Below the pieces are notes generated by a model. That model did no database searches, was not told where the DNA came from, and was given only the letters and a program-made list of their open reading frames with translations. A stretch of 64,000 nucleotides of DNA from Streptomyces rubellomurinus (GTDB taxonomy: Bacteria; Actinomycetota; Actinomycetes; Streptomycetales; Streptomycetaceae): NCBI RefSeq assembly GCF_000961885.1, contig NZ_JZKH01000024.1, forward strand, positions 29,274 to 93,273, written 5' to 3'. Position numbers and translations under genes: made by a program. Shown here one piece after another: positions 8,293 to 16,518 of this stretch. Each line of letters opens with the position of its first letter. The first letter of the stretch is position 1.

Positions 8293-9000
8293 TCAGCGGT
8301 CGGGGGCCAGCAGGTCGACGAGCTGGCCCAGGTTCTCCTCGAACAGCGGCTCCGGGTCGGCCATGGCGAAGTCGAGGTGACCGAACACCTCCAGGGCGAT
8401 GAGCCCGTAGAGGCGGGTCCAGGCCTGGACGAAGCGGTGCAGGACGGGCAGCGGCAGGTCCTCGGTGAGGTGTTCGCGCAGGTCGTCGAACTGGGACCAC
8501 CAGGCGGGGACGGTCCCCGTGGCGGGCTCGGCCGGGATCGCGCCCTCGCGCCACAGTTGCTCCAGCAGTCCCACGAAGACCTGCCCGAACCGCCAGCCCG
8601 CGTCGTGCGCCGGGTCCTCGGGGGCGGTCCCCGCGTCGGGGACGGGCTTGCCGAAGAGCAGGGTGAACTCGCTGCGGTGGCCGAGCGCCCAGTGGCGCAG
8701 GGCGCGGGCGGCGGCGGTGAACCGGTCGGCGGTGGGCGCGTCGGGGCGGGCGTCGCGGGCGGCTTCGAGCCCGGCGGCGAGGTCGCGGTAGAGGTCGGTG
8801 ACGACGGCCTGGACCAGGGCACGGTGGTCGGGGAAGTACCGGCAGACGCCGGGCGCGGTCATGCCGACCTCGCGGGCGGTGGCGCGCAGGGTCAGCGCGG
8901 TCGGTCCGTCCTCGGCCAGCAGGTGCCGGGCGGCCCGCAGGATCTCCGCCGCGGTCTGCTCGCGCCGCAGCTCGCGGCGGCTGGGCGGCTGGTCGGGCAT
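8293..9000 (-). CDS. TetR/AcrR family transcriptional regulator
   Basis: The 235-residue regulator has an N-terminal TetR helix-turn-helix at about residues 10-56 (AAEILRAARHLLAEDGPTAL, then AREVGMTAPGVCRYFPDH). The C-terminal ligand-binding part is of the WHG type (FTLLFGKPVPD, then LTEDLPLPVLHRFVQAWTRLYG). The ATG at 9000 has an AGGGGAG ribosome site. It is transcribed divergently from the darcynin gene; the 119-base gap holds two palindromic sites of the form expected for a TetR operator (9020-9053). It probably represses itself and/or the darcynin gene. Confidence 0.9.
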   Translation of the reverse strand: MPDQPPSRRELRREQTAAEILRAARHLLAEDGPTALTLRATAREVGMTAPGVCRYFPDHRALVQAVVTDLYRDLAAGLEAARDARPDAPTADRFTAAARALRHWALGHRSEFTLLFGKPVPDAGTAPEDPAHDAGWRFGQVFVGLLEQLWREGAIPAEPATGTVPAWWSQFDDLREHLTEDLPLPVLHRFVQAWTRLYGLIALEVFGHLDFAMADPEPLFEENLGQLVDLLAPDR

Positions 9001-9019
9001 CCCGTCTCCCCTTGACTTT

Positions 9020-9053
9020 GTTAACACCGTCAGCATTAGCTTACACCGTTAGC
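9020..9053. promoter_or_regulatory. Two putative TetR operators with an overlapping promoter
   Basis: Two imperfect palindromes share the core TTAC/TTAAC-ACC-GTTAG/GTCAG: GTTAACACCGTCAGC (9020-9034) and GCTTACACCGTTAGC (9039-9053). Their centres are 19 bp apart, about two helical turns, so two dimers could bind the same face. A TTGACT -35-like box at 9012-9017 facing the darcynin gene overlaps the left site. Confidence 0.6.
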
Positions 9054-9119
9054 ACTTCTGGGCCGGCGCGGGACCCTCCCGCGCCTCCTCGGCCTGCCCG
9101 CACACGAAGGGACCCGCGG

Positions 9120-9449
9120 ATGTACATGGTCATGCTCGGCTACTCGATCTCGCCGCAGTGGCTCGCCCTGCCCCGCACCGAGCGGCAGCGGCTCAAGGCC
9201 GCCCACCTCGCGCCGCTGATCGAGAAGTACGCGGACCGGGTGCGCGCCCGCTTCTTCGACGCCGAGGCCTTCTACACCCGGTTCAGCGACTTCGCGCTGT
9301 TCGAGACCGACGACCTGACGGCCTACTACCACCTGGTCGAGGAACTGCGCGACACCCCGCTGGTCGGCCAGGGCTACCTGACCTTCAAGGACGTCGTGCT
9401 CGGCATCGAGGACGGCCACGAGCACTTCGAACGCACCCTCGCCGCCTGA
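9120..9449 (+). CDS. Darcynin family protein
   Basis: The 109-residue protein matches the darcynin family, small proteins of unknown biochemical function. Visible family features are WLALPRTERQ, a ARFFDAEAFYTRFSDFALFET block, then YYHLVEELRDT, GYLTFKDVVLGIEDG. The fold is probably a ferredoxin-like alpha/beta sandwich, similar to small monooxygenase-like domains; this is an inference. The ATG at 9120 follows an AAGGGA ribosome site. It is divergent from a TetR gene and probably controlled by it, which suggests a ligand-induced role. Confidence 0.8.
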   Translation: MYMVMLGYSISPQWLALPRTERQRLKAAHLAPLIEKYADRVRARFFDAEAFYTRFSDFALFETDDLTAYYHLVEELRDTPLVGQGYLTFKDVVLGIEDGHEHFERTLAA

Positions 9450-9564
9450 GCCCGCCCGATGCGCGGCCCGCCCGATGCCCGGCCTGCCCGGGCCCGGCGG
9501 ATCGCCGCCCGCCCGGGTGGGTAGGGTCTCCCCAGCGCGAGGTGACGGAGGATCGGGGGCGGAC

Positions 9565-9927
9565 GTGGGCGAGCAGCGGCGGGACCACGGCGCGCTGGAG
9601 GCCGAGGTGATGGCCGTCCTGTGGGCCGAGGGCCGGCCGATGACGGCCGGGCAGGTCCACGAGGCGCTGGGCGCCGCGGACCTGCACCCCAAGACGGTGC
9701 TCACGGTGCTCGGCCGGCTGCACACCAAGGGCCTGCTCGGCCGGGAGCGGACCGGCCGGGCGCACGCCTACGCGCCGAACCGGGGCCCGGCCGACGAGGT
9801 CGCCTCGCAGATGAACCAGGCGCTCGTCCGCGGCGCCGACCGCCTGGCGGTCCTGCAGCACTTCGTCGCCGGGCTCGACCCGGCGGACGAGCAGGCCCTG
9901 CGCGACCTGCTCGACACCCGGGACTGA
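9565..9927 (+). CDS. BlaI/MecI/CopY family repressor
   Basis: The 120-residue winged-helix repressor has the BlaI pattern: GALEAEVMAVLWAEGRPMTA, then a VLTVLGRLHTKGLLGRERTGRAHAY recognition-helix and wing region, and a C-terminal dimerisation helix. BlaI-type repressors are inactivated when a partner membrane metalloprotease cleaves them. The gene directly downstream is such a peptidase (M56), 23 bases away, so the two probably form one signalling unit. The GTG at 9565 has GGAGG and GGGGG sites upstream. A TAGGGT -10-like box at 9522-9527 may be the promoter. Confidence 0.9.
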   Translation: MGEQRRDHGALEAEVMAVLWAEGRPMTAGQVHEALGAADLHPKTVLTVLGRLHTKGLLGRERTGRAHAYAPNRGPADEVASQMNQALVRGADRLAVLQHFVAGLDPADEQALRDLLDTRD

Positions 9928-9950
9928 CCGAGCCGAGCGAGGAACCGACC

Positions 9951-10853
9951 GTGTACTTCACCGTCTACCTGGTGATCCTCGCCCCGGTCGCGCTGGCCGC
10001 GCTCGGGCCGGCGGTGTCGCGCCACCTCGCGCCCGCCGCCGCCGTGCGGGTGCTCACCGCCCTGCTGGCCGCCGCCGCCGCGGCCACCTGCTGGGGGCTG
10101 TTCGCGCTCGCCGCCGCCGGTCTGGCCAACCTCCCGCGGCCGCACGGGCGGTGGGGCGGCGACGGGCGGGCGCTGGCGGTGGCCGACCCGGTGCCGTGGG
10201 GGCTCGGCGTGCTGGCCGCGGCCCTCCTTGCCGTGGTCGCGGTGCGCCTGCTGACCGGGTGGCGGCGGCACGCGGCCCGGCGGCGGGCGCTCGGCGCGGT
10301 GCGCTCGGCCCCGGCCGCCGGGGACCTGCTGGTGCTGCCCGACGACCGGGCCGACGCCTACGCGCTGCCCGGCCGGCCGGGCCGGGTCGTGGTGACGGCC
10401 GGGCTGCTGCGCGCCCTCTCGGCGGAGGAGCGCGCCGTGCTGCTCGCCCACGAGCGCGCCCACCTGGCCTGCCGTCACGACCGCTACGCGGCGCTCGCGC
10501 AGGCCGCGGTGCTGGTCAATCCGCTGTTCGGGAGGCTGCGCGACGAGGTCGGGTACGGCGTCGAGCGCTGGGCCGACGAGCTCGCCGCGGAGGCGGTCGG
10601 CTCCCGCCGCCTCGCCGTCCGCTCGCTCGCCCGGGCGGCGCTGGCTGGCGCCTGCCGACCGGCCGGGCCGCCCGTCCTGGCCTATCTGCGGCACCGGATC
10701 GCGGACCGCGCGGCCGCGCTGCAGGGGGAGCGGCCGGTGAACCGCTGGCACCGGGTCTGGCCGGCCGCCGGCGCGCTGCTCGTGGTCGGCGCGGCTTCGG
10801 CGGACCTCGGTGTGGCCTTCGCGCGCTGCCTCGGCGCCGTCCTTTCCTCCTAG
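9951..10853 (+). CDS. M56 family membrane metallopeptidase (BlaR1-like signalling protease)
   Basis: The 300-residue integral membrane protease has the zinc motif HERAH (HExxH) in EERAVLLAHERAHLACRHD, followed by a conserved ERWADELAAE segment with a likely third zinc ligand. Hydrophobic spans occur at about residues 5-25, 32-55, 83-103 and near the C-terminus. It lacks the extracellular penicillin-binding sensor of BlaR1, as many actinobacterial M56 proteins do, so the inducing signal is unknown. It follows the BlaI repressor gene closely and is expected to cleave that repressor. Start GTG at 9951. Confidence 0.9.
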   Translation: MYFTVYLVILAPVALAALGPAVSRHLAPAAAVRVLTALLAAAAAATCWGLFALAAAGLANLPRPHGRWGGDGRALAVADPVPWGLGVLAAALLAVVAVRLLTGWRRHAARRRALGAVRSAPAAGDLLVLPDDRADAYALPGRPGRVVVTAGLLRALSAEERAVLLAHERAHLACRHDRYAALAQAAVLVNPLFGRLRDEVGYGVERWADELAAEAVGSRRLAVRSLARAALAGACRPAGPPVLAYLRHRIADRAAALQGERPVNRWHRVWPAAGALLVVGAASADLGVAFARCLGAVLSS

Positions 10854-11171
10854 GACGTCCCGGTCCGGGTGCCTTCGTCCCCGGCGCCGCCACCGGCGGT
10901 TTGGTCGCACATCTTGTGCGATGTCATGTCCGGGGCCACACTTCCGAGTTGCGGACCACGCGCGTGCGTCCGCGTGCGCCCGAGCCGCACGCGCCGACCC
11001 GGGCGGGGAGGCCGTTCCGTTCTGCGTTAACTGTCTTAACTGACGTGGTTTTAACCATTCGTGACGTTTGACCCCCTTCCGTCGCCCGCCCCCGACCGGC
11101 GAAGCTTCGGACGGATTTCCGCCGGGAACCGCGCGACCGCGCGACCCCGCCCATGGGGAGGACCCACCATC
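10854..11171 (+). promoter_or_regulatory. Regulatory region before the secreted BNR-repeat gene
   Basis: This 318-base gap holds a perfect 7-bp inverted repeat with a 3-base spacer, TCGCACA-tct-TGTGCGA (10905-10921). It also holds an AT-richer patch with two direct TTAACTG repeats (11027-11033 and 11036-11042) followed by GGTTTTAACC (11048-11057). These look like regulator-binding sites. No complete -35/-10 pair can be assigned with confidence. A GGGGAGG ribosome site precedes the GTG start. Confidence 0.45.
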
Positions 11172-13892
11172 GTGCCCAACAGGCAACGTCGACGGCTGCT
11201 GCTGCCCGCCGTCACCCTGACCGTGCTCGGACTGACCACCACCCAGGCCCTCGCCGCGCCTGCCGGGACGCCCAAGCCGGGCTCGCGCCAGGCCCAGCAC
11301 CTCGCCGAGGTCGGGCAGCAGCACGCCCGCAAGGTCCAGGGCTCCGGCACCACCGCCGCTCCGCACGCCGCCTTCACCGCCCAGGCCGAGACCGCGGGCG
11401 ACGGCGGCTCCGACGAGGCGGAGAACTCCGCCGAGGGCGTCGCGCAGTACACCGAGGCCCGCACCGCGCCCGGCGTCGTCGCCCCCGGCGCGTACGGCGC
11501 CGCCTGGTCGGCCCTGCAGTCCATGCCGCACACCGAGGGCGACTGGAAGCACGTCACCAAGCAGCCCTACAACGGGGACGACCCGCGCTACCGCGACGTC
11601 AACTCCAACTCCAGCGGCGGCGCCGGCTTCGTCACCGGCCGGATCACCGGCATCGCGGCCGACAGCGACGGCTACGTCTACGCGGGCGGCGCCAACGGCG
11701 GCGTGTTCCGCTCCCGCACCGGCGGCGGCAACTGGGAGCCGATCGCGGACAAGCTGCCCACGCTGTCCACCGGCACCCTGGGCCTCGACGGCGCCGGCCG
11801 CCTCTGGTACGCCACCGGCGAGTCCAACACCGGCGCCACCTCGTACGTCGGCACCGGCGTGTACGTGCTCGCCGACCCGAAGCACGGCACCTTCAAGCCC
11901 GGCGACCGCATCGGCGGCAACGAGCTGGAGTCCACGATCATCCACGCGCTGCGCTTCGGCGGCGGCAAGGTGTGGGCGGCCACCAGCCGCGGCGTCTGGA
12001 GCCACTCCGCCACCGACCTGACCGGCCCGTGGGTGCTGGAGTTCGCGCCCAACCCGGACTACCTGCCGGGCGGTTCGAAGGCCTCGGACCCGAGCGCGCC
12101 GTACAAGAACATTGCCAACGACATCGCGATCGACCCCAAGGACCCGTCCAAGGTCGTCCTGGCGGTCGGCTGGCGCGGCGGCGACACCTACAACGGCTTC
12201 TACAGCAAGGCCGCGGACGGCAGTTGGCAGCGGGTGGCCTCGCTCGGCGACCTGCCGACCGACGCCGCGAACGTTGGCAACGTCACCTTCGCCCGCTCGG
12301 CGGACGGCTCGCGCTACTACGCGATCGACCAGTCGCCGGACGTCATGGCGCACGACCCGGACACCGGCCTCAAGGGCGTCTACGTCTCCAAGTCCGGTTC
12401 CCCGTTCGGCCCGTGGACCCGGATCGCGGACAAGGACAAGCTGAAGAACTCCGGCTCCGCGCTCCAGGACCCGGGCTACCAGCCCGGCATCCAGGCCTGG
12501 TACAACCAGTCCCTGCAGGTCGACCCGGCCAACCCGGACCACGTCTACATGGGCCTGGAGGAGGTCTTCGAGACCACCGACGGCGGCGCCGACTGGTCGA
12601 CCGTCGGCCCGTACTGGAACAACGGCTTCCCCTGCTGGAGCATCGACCCGACCAAGCAGACCGGCGACTGCTCGCCGACCACCCACTCCGACCAGCACGC
12701 CGTCGCCTTCGGCAGCTACCAGGGCAAGTCGAACGTCTACGTCGGCAACGACGGCGGCATCTACACCCGCCCGACCAACGGCCGGCTCGACCAGTGGGGC
12801 CACGGCAAGGACTGGAAGTCCCTCGCGGACGGCACCATCGACACCCTGCAGTACTACTCGGTCGGCGTCGGCAAGGACCCGGCGGACCGCTCCGGCAAGG
12901 GCGTCATCGTCAGCGGCGGCCTGCAGGACAACGGCGAGTCGATCCTGCGCGCCCACGACAAGGTGATGGGATCGAACTTCGGCGGCGACGGCGCCGACAC
13001 CCTGGTCGACCCGGCCAACGGCTGCAACATCGCCGAGGAGTACGTCTACCTCGACATGTGGGTCACCCAGAACTGCGCCGTCAACGACGGCAGCTGGACG
13101 AAGGACCCGAGCAAGGCCACCTCCTTCGAGGTCGCGCCGCCCGACAAGGACACCAGCTCGGCCCGCTTCATCGCGCCGATCACCGCCGACCCGAAGGACG
13201 GCAACACCTGGGTCGCCGGCGGCCGGCACGTCTGGGTGCAGCACAAGGGCTATGCGATCCGCAGCGGCAGCGAGTGGACCTCCGCGTACGACCTCGGCGC
13301 GGGCCACGTCGCCACCGCCGTCGCCACCGTCAACGGCACCGTGTACGCGGGCTGGTGCGGCCCCTGCAACAACCAGGGCTTCAGCCGCGGCATCGCGGTC
13401 GGCAAGACCGACGGCACCGGGTGGCACCAGCTGAACCTGCCCGTCGACGGCACCCTGCCCAACCGCTACATCTCCTCCTTCGCCGTCGACGAGAAGGACG
13501 CCCAGCACGTCTTCGTCGCCTTCAACGGCTTCTCGCGGACCTGGACCGAGGGCCCCGGCGCCGGCATCGGCCACCTCTTCGAGACCCACGACGGCGGCGC
13601 GACCTGGACCGACGTCTCGGCCAACCTGCCCGACGTCCCCGCCACCTCGGTCAAGCTCCTGCCGAACGGCGGCCTCGCCCTCGGCAGCGACCTCGCCGCG
13701 TTCTACCGCGCCCCGGGCGAGAGCCGGTTCTCGGTCCTCGGCAAGGGCCTGCCCACCACCTCGGTGCAGCAGCTGAAGCTCGGCCCGGACGGCAAGCTCT
13801 ACGCCGCCACCTTCGGGCGCGGCATCTGGGCGATCAACCCGCGCGCGCTCTCCGGTGACGACGACAGCCAGGGCGACGACAACCAGGGCTGA
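11172..13892 (+). CDS. Large secreted protein with BNR/sialidase-type propeller repeats
   Basis: The 906-residue protein has a clear signal peptide: a basic RQRRR start, a hydrophobic core, and ALAAPAG as the likely cleavage site. The mature part contains repeated BNR/Asp-box-like motifs (FRSRTGGGNWEPI, FETTDGGADWSTV, FETHDGGATWTDV) and propeller-like GLDGAGRLWYATGE and LKLGPDGKLYAATFGRGIW segments, typical of beta-propeller exo-enzymes (sialidase/xyloglucanase/VPS10-like folds). It ends in an acidic Asp/Gln-rich tail. No catalytic residues can be assigned, so glycosidase activity is only possible. Start GTG at 11172 with GGGGAGG upstream; alone between its own regulatory region and terminator. 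Confidence 0.85.
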   Translation: MPNRQRRRLLLPAVTLTVLGLTTTQALAAPAGTPKPGSRQAQHLAEVGQQHARKVQGSGTTAAPHAAFTAQAETAGDGGSDEAENSAEGVAQYTEARTAPGVVAPGAYGAAWSALQSMPHTEGDWKHVTKQPYNGDDPRYRDVNSNSSGGAGFVTGRITGIAADSDGYVYAGGANGGVFRSRTGGGNWEPIADKLPTLSTGTLGLDGAGRLWYATGESNTGATSYVGTGVYVLADPKHGTFKPGDRIGGNELESTIIHALRFGGGKVWAATSRGVWSHSATDLTGPWVLEFAPNPDYLPGGSKASDPSAPYKNIANDIAIDPKDPSKVVLAVGWRGGDTYNGFYSKAADGSWQRVASLGDLPTDAANVGNVTFARSADGSRYYAIDQSPDVMAHDPDTGLKGVYVSKSGSPFGPWTRIADKDKLKNSGSALQDPGYQPGIQAWYNQSLQVDPANPDHVYMGLEEVFETTDGGADWSTVGPYWNNGFPCWSIDPTKQTGDCSPTTHSDQHAVAFGSYQGKSNVYVGNDGGIYTRPTNGRLDQWGHGKDWKSLADGTIDTLQYYSVGVGKDPADRSGKGVIVSGGLQDNGESILRAHDKVMGSNFGGDGADTLVDPANGCNIAEEYVYLDMWVTQNCAVNDGSWTKDPSKATSFEVAPPDKDTSSARFIAPITADPKDGNTWVAGGRHVWVQHKGYAIRSGSEWTSAYDLGAGHVATAVATVNGTVYAGWCGPCNNQGFSRGIAVGKTDGTGWHQLNLPVDGTLPNRYISSFAVDEKDAQHVFVAFNGFSRTWTEGPGAGIGHLFETHDGGATWTDVSANLPDVPATSVKLLPNGGLALGSDLAAFYRAPGESRFSVLGKGLPTTSVQQLKLGPDGKLYAATFGRGIWAINPRALSGDDDSQGDDNQG

Positions 13893-13913
13893 CCGTTCCC
13901 ACCCGCGACGACA

Positions 13914-13954
13914 CCGGTGCCCGGCCCGCTCACCCCGAGCGGGCCGGGCACCGG
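13914..13954 (+). terminator. Terminator of the BNR-repeat gene
   Basis: A perfect 18-bp inverted repeat (13914-13931 with 13937-13954) with a 5-base loop begins 21 bases after the stop codon. Confidence 0.85.
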
Positions 13955-14161
13955 CGCGTCCGGCCTCCTCGGCCTCCCCGGCTCCGCCCCCGGCCGACCC
14001 CGACGACCCCGTCGACCTCCAGCACCGCCCCCGCCCCGTCCCCGCCCACCCCTGAGCCCGCAAGATCACCGGTCAACCACCCCCGAGCCGCCCGACCCGC
14101 TACACTGAGCCCTCGGTGGCCACCTCCGGGCCGGCCACCCGGGGCCCGCGAGCGGACCCCC

Positions 14162-14234
14162 GCCTCAGTAGCTCAGGGGATAGAGCACGGCTCTCCTAAA
14201 GCCGGTGTCGCAGGTTCGATTCCTGTCTGGGGCA
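14162..14234 (+). tRNA. tRNA-Arg (anticodon CCT)
   Basis: The 73-base cloverleaf has a 7-bp acceptor stem (GCCTCAG with CTGGGGC, one G-U pair), an anticodon stem CGGCT/AGCCG and the loop CTCCTAA, giving anticodon CCT (reads AGG). The T-arm contains GGTTCGATTCC. CCA is not encoded. A TACACT -10-like box lies at 14101-14106. Confidence 0.95.
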
Positions 14235-14249
14235 CAACCGAGAACGCGA

Positions 14250-14294
14250 CGAAGGCCCAGGTCAGCGGGATGATCCCGCCGACCCGGGCCTTCG
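14250..14294. terminator. Terminator between tRNA-Arg and the convergent nitrilase gene
   Basis: A long interrupted inverted repeat (CGAAGGCCC ... GGGCCTTCG, with inner stem GCGGGA/TCCCGC) follows the tRNA and can serve both strands. Confidence 0.75.
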
Positions 14295-14344
14295 CCGTTC
14301 CGGGCCGCCGGCCTCCCGCCGGCCCTCCGCCGGCCCTCCGGCGG

Positions 14345-15235
14345 TCAGCCCAGGACGTGCCGGGCGCGCGGCGCGGCGGGGGCGGCGCCGTAGACGACGA
14401 AGTCGGCGAGCAGGGTCTCGGACTCGCGGGCGGCGCGCAGGACCTGCGGGTCGAGGTCCACCAGGACGACCTCGCGCCGGTCGGCGCTCGCCTCCGCGAT
14501 CAGCCGCCCGTCCGGGCCCCACACCGCGCTGGCGCCACAGGTGCGCCAGGCGCCGGTGGTGCCGATGTGGTTGGCGAGCAGCGCGTAGACGGTGTTGTCG
14601 AACGCCCGGGCCGGGAACCAGATCCGCGACTCGTGGTGGCCGTGACCGACGCTGAACAGGGCGCCGACCAGGTAGGCGTGGCAGCCGTCGAGCGCGGCCG
14701 CCCGGGCGTGCTCGGGGAAGCCGGAGTCGTAGCAGATGCCGAGGCCGAGCCGCCAGCCGTCCAGTTCCACGGTGCAGCCGGTCGTCCCGGGGCGGTAGTA
14801 GGCCTGCTCGGACTTGAACAGGAACTGCTTGTCGTAGCGGGTGACCAGGGTGCCGTCCGGGCCGAACACCAGGGCGGAGATCCGCAGTTCGTCCTCGTCC
14901 GTCCGGCACGCGGCGCCGACGACCGCGGCCGCCCCCGTCTCCCGGCAGGCCTCGGCGATCGGTGCCAGCCGCGGATCGCCGGGCTGGACGGCGTACTTCA
15001 CCGGATCCGAGGTGATCAGCTCGGGCTCGTAGCCGGAGAGGAACTTCTCGGTGAAGAGCACCAGGCGGGCTCCGCCGGCGGCCGCTTCGCGGATCAGCGC
15101 CGCGGCCTCGGCGACGTTGGCGGCGATGTCCCCGGCCACGACCTCGGCCTGGACGGTGGCGATCCGCAACGGGCGTGCGGGGTGAGGCGCTTGGGAGACG
15201 GCGGCGGGCTGTGCGGCTTCCGGGGTGATGGGCAT
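14345..15235 (-). CDS. Carbon-nitrogen hydrolase (nitrilase superfamily)
   Basis: The 296-residue amidase/nitrilase-superfamily enzyme has the full Glu-Lys-Cys triad: Glu in LVLFTEKFLSGYEP, Lys in TRYDKQFLFKSE and Cys in LGICYDSGFPEHAR. These enzymes hydrolyse amides, nitriles or carbamoyl groups; the exact substrate is not visible. The start is ATG at 15235, 10 bases after the PAP2 phosphatase gene's stop on the same strand, so the two are probably co-transcribed. The first 20 residues are Ala/Pro-rich and precede the conserved LRIATVQAEVVAGD strand. Confidence 0.9.
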   Translation of the reverse strand: MPITPEAAQPAAVSQAPHPARPLRIATVQAEVVAGDIAANVAEAAALIREAAAGGARLVLFTEKFLSGYEPELITSDPVKYAVQPGDPRLAPIAEACRETGAAAVVGAACRTDEDELRISALVFGPDGTLVTRYDKQFLFKSEQAYYRPGTTGCTVELDGWRLGLGICYDSGFPEHARAAALDGCHAYLVGALFSVGHGHHESRIWFPARAFDNTVYALLANHIGTTGAWRTCGASAVWGPDGRLIAEASADRREVVLVDLDPQVLRAARESETLLADFVVYGAAPAAPRARHVLG

Positions 15236-15245
15236 GCCCGGCAGG

Positions 15246-16079
15246 CTACCGGGCCTGCCAGGACCCCTGCTGACCGGCCGTCTCGTCGATCCGGTCGGCG
15301 GCCGCGTCCGGTGACTCGGTGTCCGCCACCGGCTGGACGGGCGGCGCGAGGACGCGCTGGACCCGGGGCCTGGTACGCCACTTGACCCTCCGTACGTCGC
15401 GGGCCAGCGCGCCCGGGCGCCACAGCTCGGTCGCGGTGGTGACGGCGCCGATCACCATCCCGGCGGCCAGCCAGCCGGCCAGCACGTCGCTGGGCCAGTG
15501 CACCCCGAGGGCGACCCTGGTCCAGCCGATGGTCAGCACCGTGGCGCCGGCCACCGCGACGGCGGCGGTCCGTCCGCGTCGGCCGACCCGATACCAGAGC
15601 AGCCCGACCAGGACGGCGCAGGTGATCGCCGAGGCCATCGCGTGCCCGGAGGGGAAGGCGGGGCCGCCGGCGTGCGAGACCGGGTCGGAGAACTCCGGCC
15701 GCCGCCGGTCGACGGCCAGCTTCAGGGCCCACTGGGCGCCCCAGCCGACCAGCGTCTGGGCGGCCACCCAGCCGGCCAGCACCCGGGCGCCGATCAGCCA
15801 GAGCCAGCCGGCGGCGATGCCGAGCAGAACACGCATGGTGACGGTGCCGCCGATGTCGGAGAGCGTCTGCACCGAGGCGGTCCAGATCCGGTGGTCCCGG
15901 GCGTGCAGGTGCAGTTCGCCGACCCACTGCTGGTCGAACCGGACGAGCGGGTGCCAGTGGCCGGTCACCAGGGCCGTCAGGAGCCCGAAGGCCCCGGCAC
16001 ATCCCAGCGCGACTCCCGCGTCCCGGAGGAGACGACGGTGACGCGCGGTGACGGACGCCCAGCGGTTGGTCAGGTGCAT
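15246..16079 (-). CDS. PAP2-family membrane phosphatase
   Basis: The 277-residue membrane phosphatase has the three-part PAP2 signature: KLAVDRRRPEF (KxxxxxxRP), FPSGHAM (PSGH) and TRVALGVHWPSDVLAG (RxxxxxHxxxD). Several hydrophobic spans surround these motifs. Such enzymes dephosphorylate lipid phosphates or undecaprenyl diphosphate. The ATG at 16079 was preferred over an in-frame ATG at 16139, because GGGAAGG lies upstream of the former and no ribosome site precedes the latter. The C-terminal 60 residues are charged and cytoplasmic. It is divergent from hrdD and upstream of the nitrilase gene. Confidence 0.88.
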   Translation of the reverse strand: MHLTNRWASVTARHRRLLRDAGVALGCAGAFGLLTALVTGHWHPLVRFDQQWVGELHLHARDHRIWTASVQTLSDIGGTVTMRVLLGIAAGWLWLIGARVLAGWVAAQTLVGWGAQWALKLAVDRRRPEFSDPVSHAGGPAFPSGHAMASAITCAVLVGLLWYRVGRRGRTAAVAVAGATVLTIGWTRVALGVHWPSDVLAGWLAAGMVIGAVTTATELWRPGALARDVRRVKWRTRPRVQRVLAPPVQPVADTESPDAAADRIDETAGQQGSWQAR

Positions 16080-16518
16080 GCCTGACACCTTCCCAGTGTC
16101 CTGTGCCGATCGGGACCTGGAGTGATAGCGATTCGGCATCGTTTCTGGGGAGGACCTGCGTGCGCCGGGGTGTGCGCGTGGGCGCGAGCGCGGGTGGGAG
16201 CCGGGGGCGCACGGGAACGTCCGCGAACCACCGGGGGTTGACCGGATGGGGTGGCGGCGGCATGACGGCCGGGTGAACCCGGTGTGCGGGAAACGGTCGC
16301 CGCGATGGCACGGGAGGTGCCCGACCGGTCACCGAGCGTCCATGACCGGGGTGAAAACCAGCAGGATACTGCATCATCGGGAAGAATCTGAGTGACTTGG
16401 GAATGTTGTCCGGATTCTGTTCGTTGGATCGTTACGTGTGAGGCCCGGTGGGGCCCGCACTTCTTGCCCTCGGGGGCAGGCAGGCAGAGCTCGGCAACAC
16501 CAGTCAAAGGGAGCAAGC
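16080..16518. promoter_or_regulatory. Divergent intergenic region, PAP2 phosphatase / hrdD
   Basis: This 439-base region separates the divergent PAP2 and hrdD genes. The clear signal is the SigR-type hrdD promoter at 16399-16425, annotated separately. I find no other gene and no confident promoter for the PAP2 gene. Confidence 0.5.
16399..16425 (+). promoter_or_regulatory. SigR-type promoter of hrdD (GGGAAT-N18-GTT)
   Basis: GGGAAT at 16399-16404 and GTT at 16423-16425 are separated by exactly 18 bases, the known consensus for the thiol-stress ECF sigma factor SigR of Streptomyces. It is about 94 bases upstream of the hrdD start. hrdD of S. coelicolor is known to have a SigR-dependent promoter, which supports both calls. 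Confidence 0.8.

Noticed and set aside
9768..14069. Very long minus-strand open frame (over 1,400 codons) over the M56 and BNR-repeat genes
   Set aside because: It is antisense to genes with clear protein families. Its composition (Val/Gly/Ala/Arg-rich, no motifs) is what antisense frames of GC-rich genes look like.
14162..14294. Attachment site or integrated element at tRNA-Arg
   Set aside because: No integrase gene and no repeated tRNA 3' end were found nearby.
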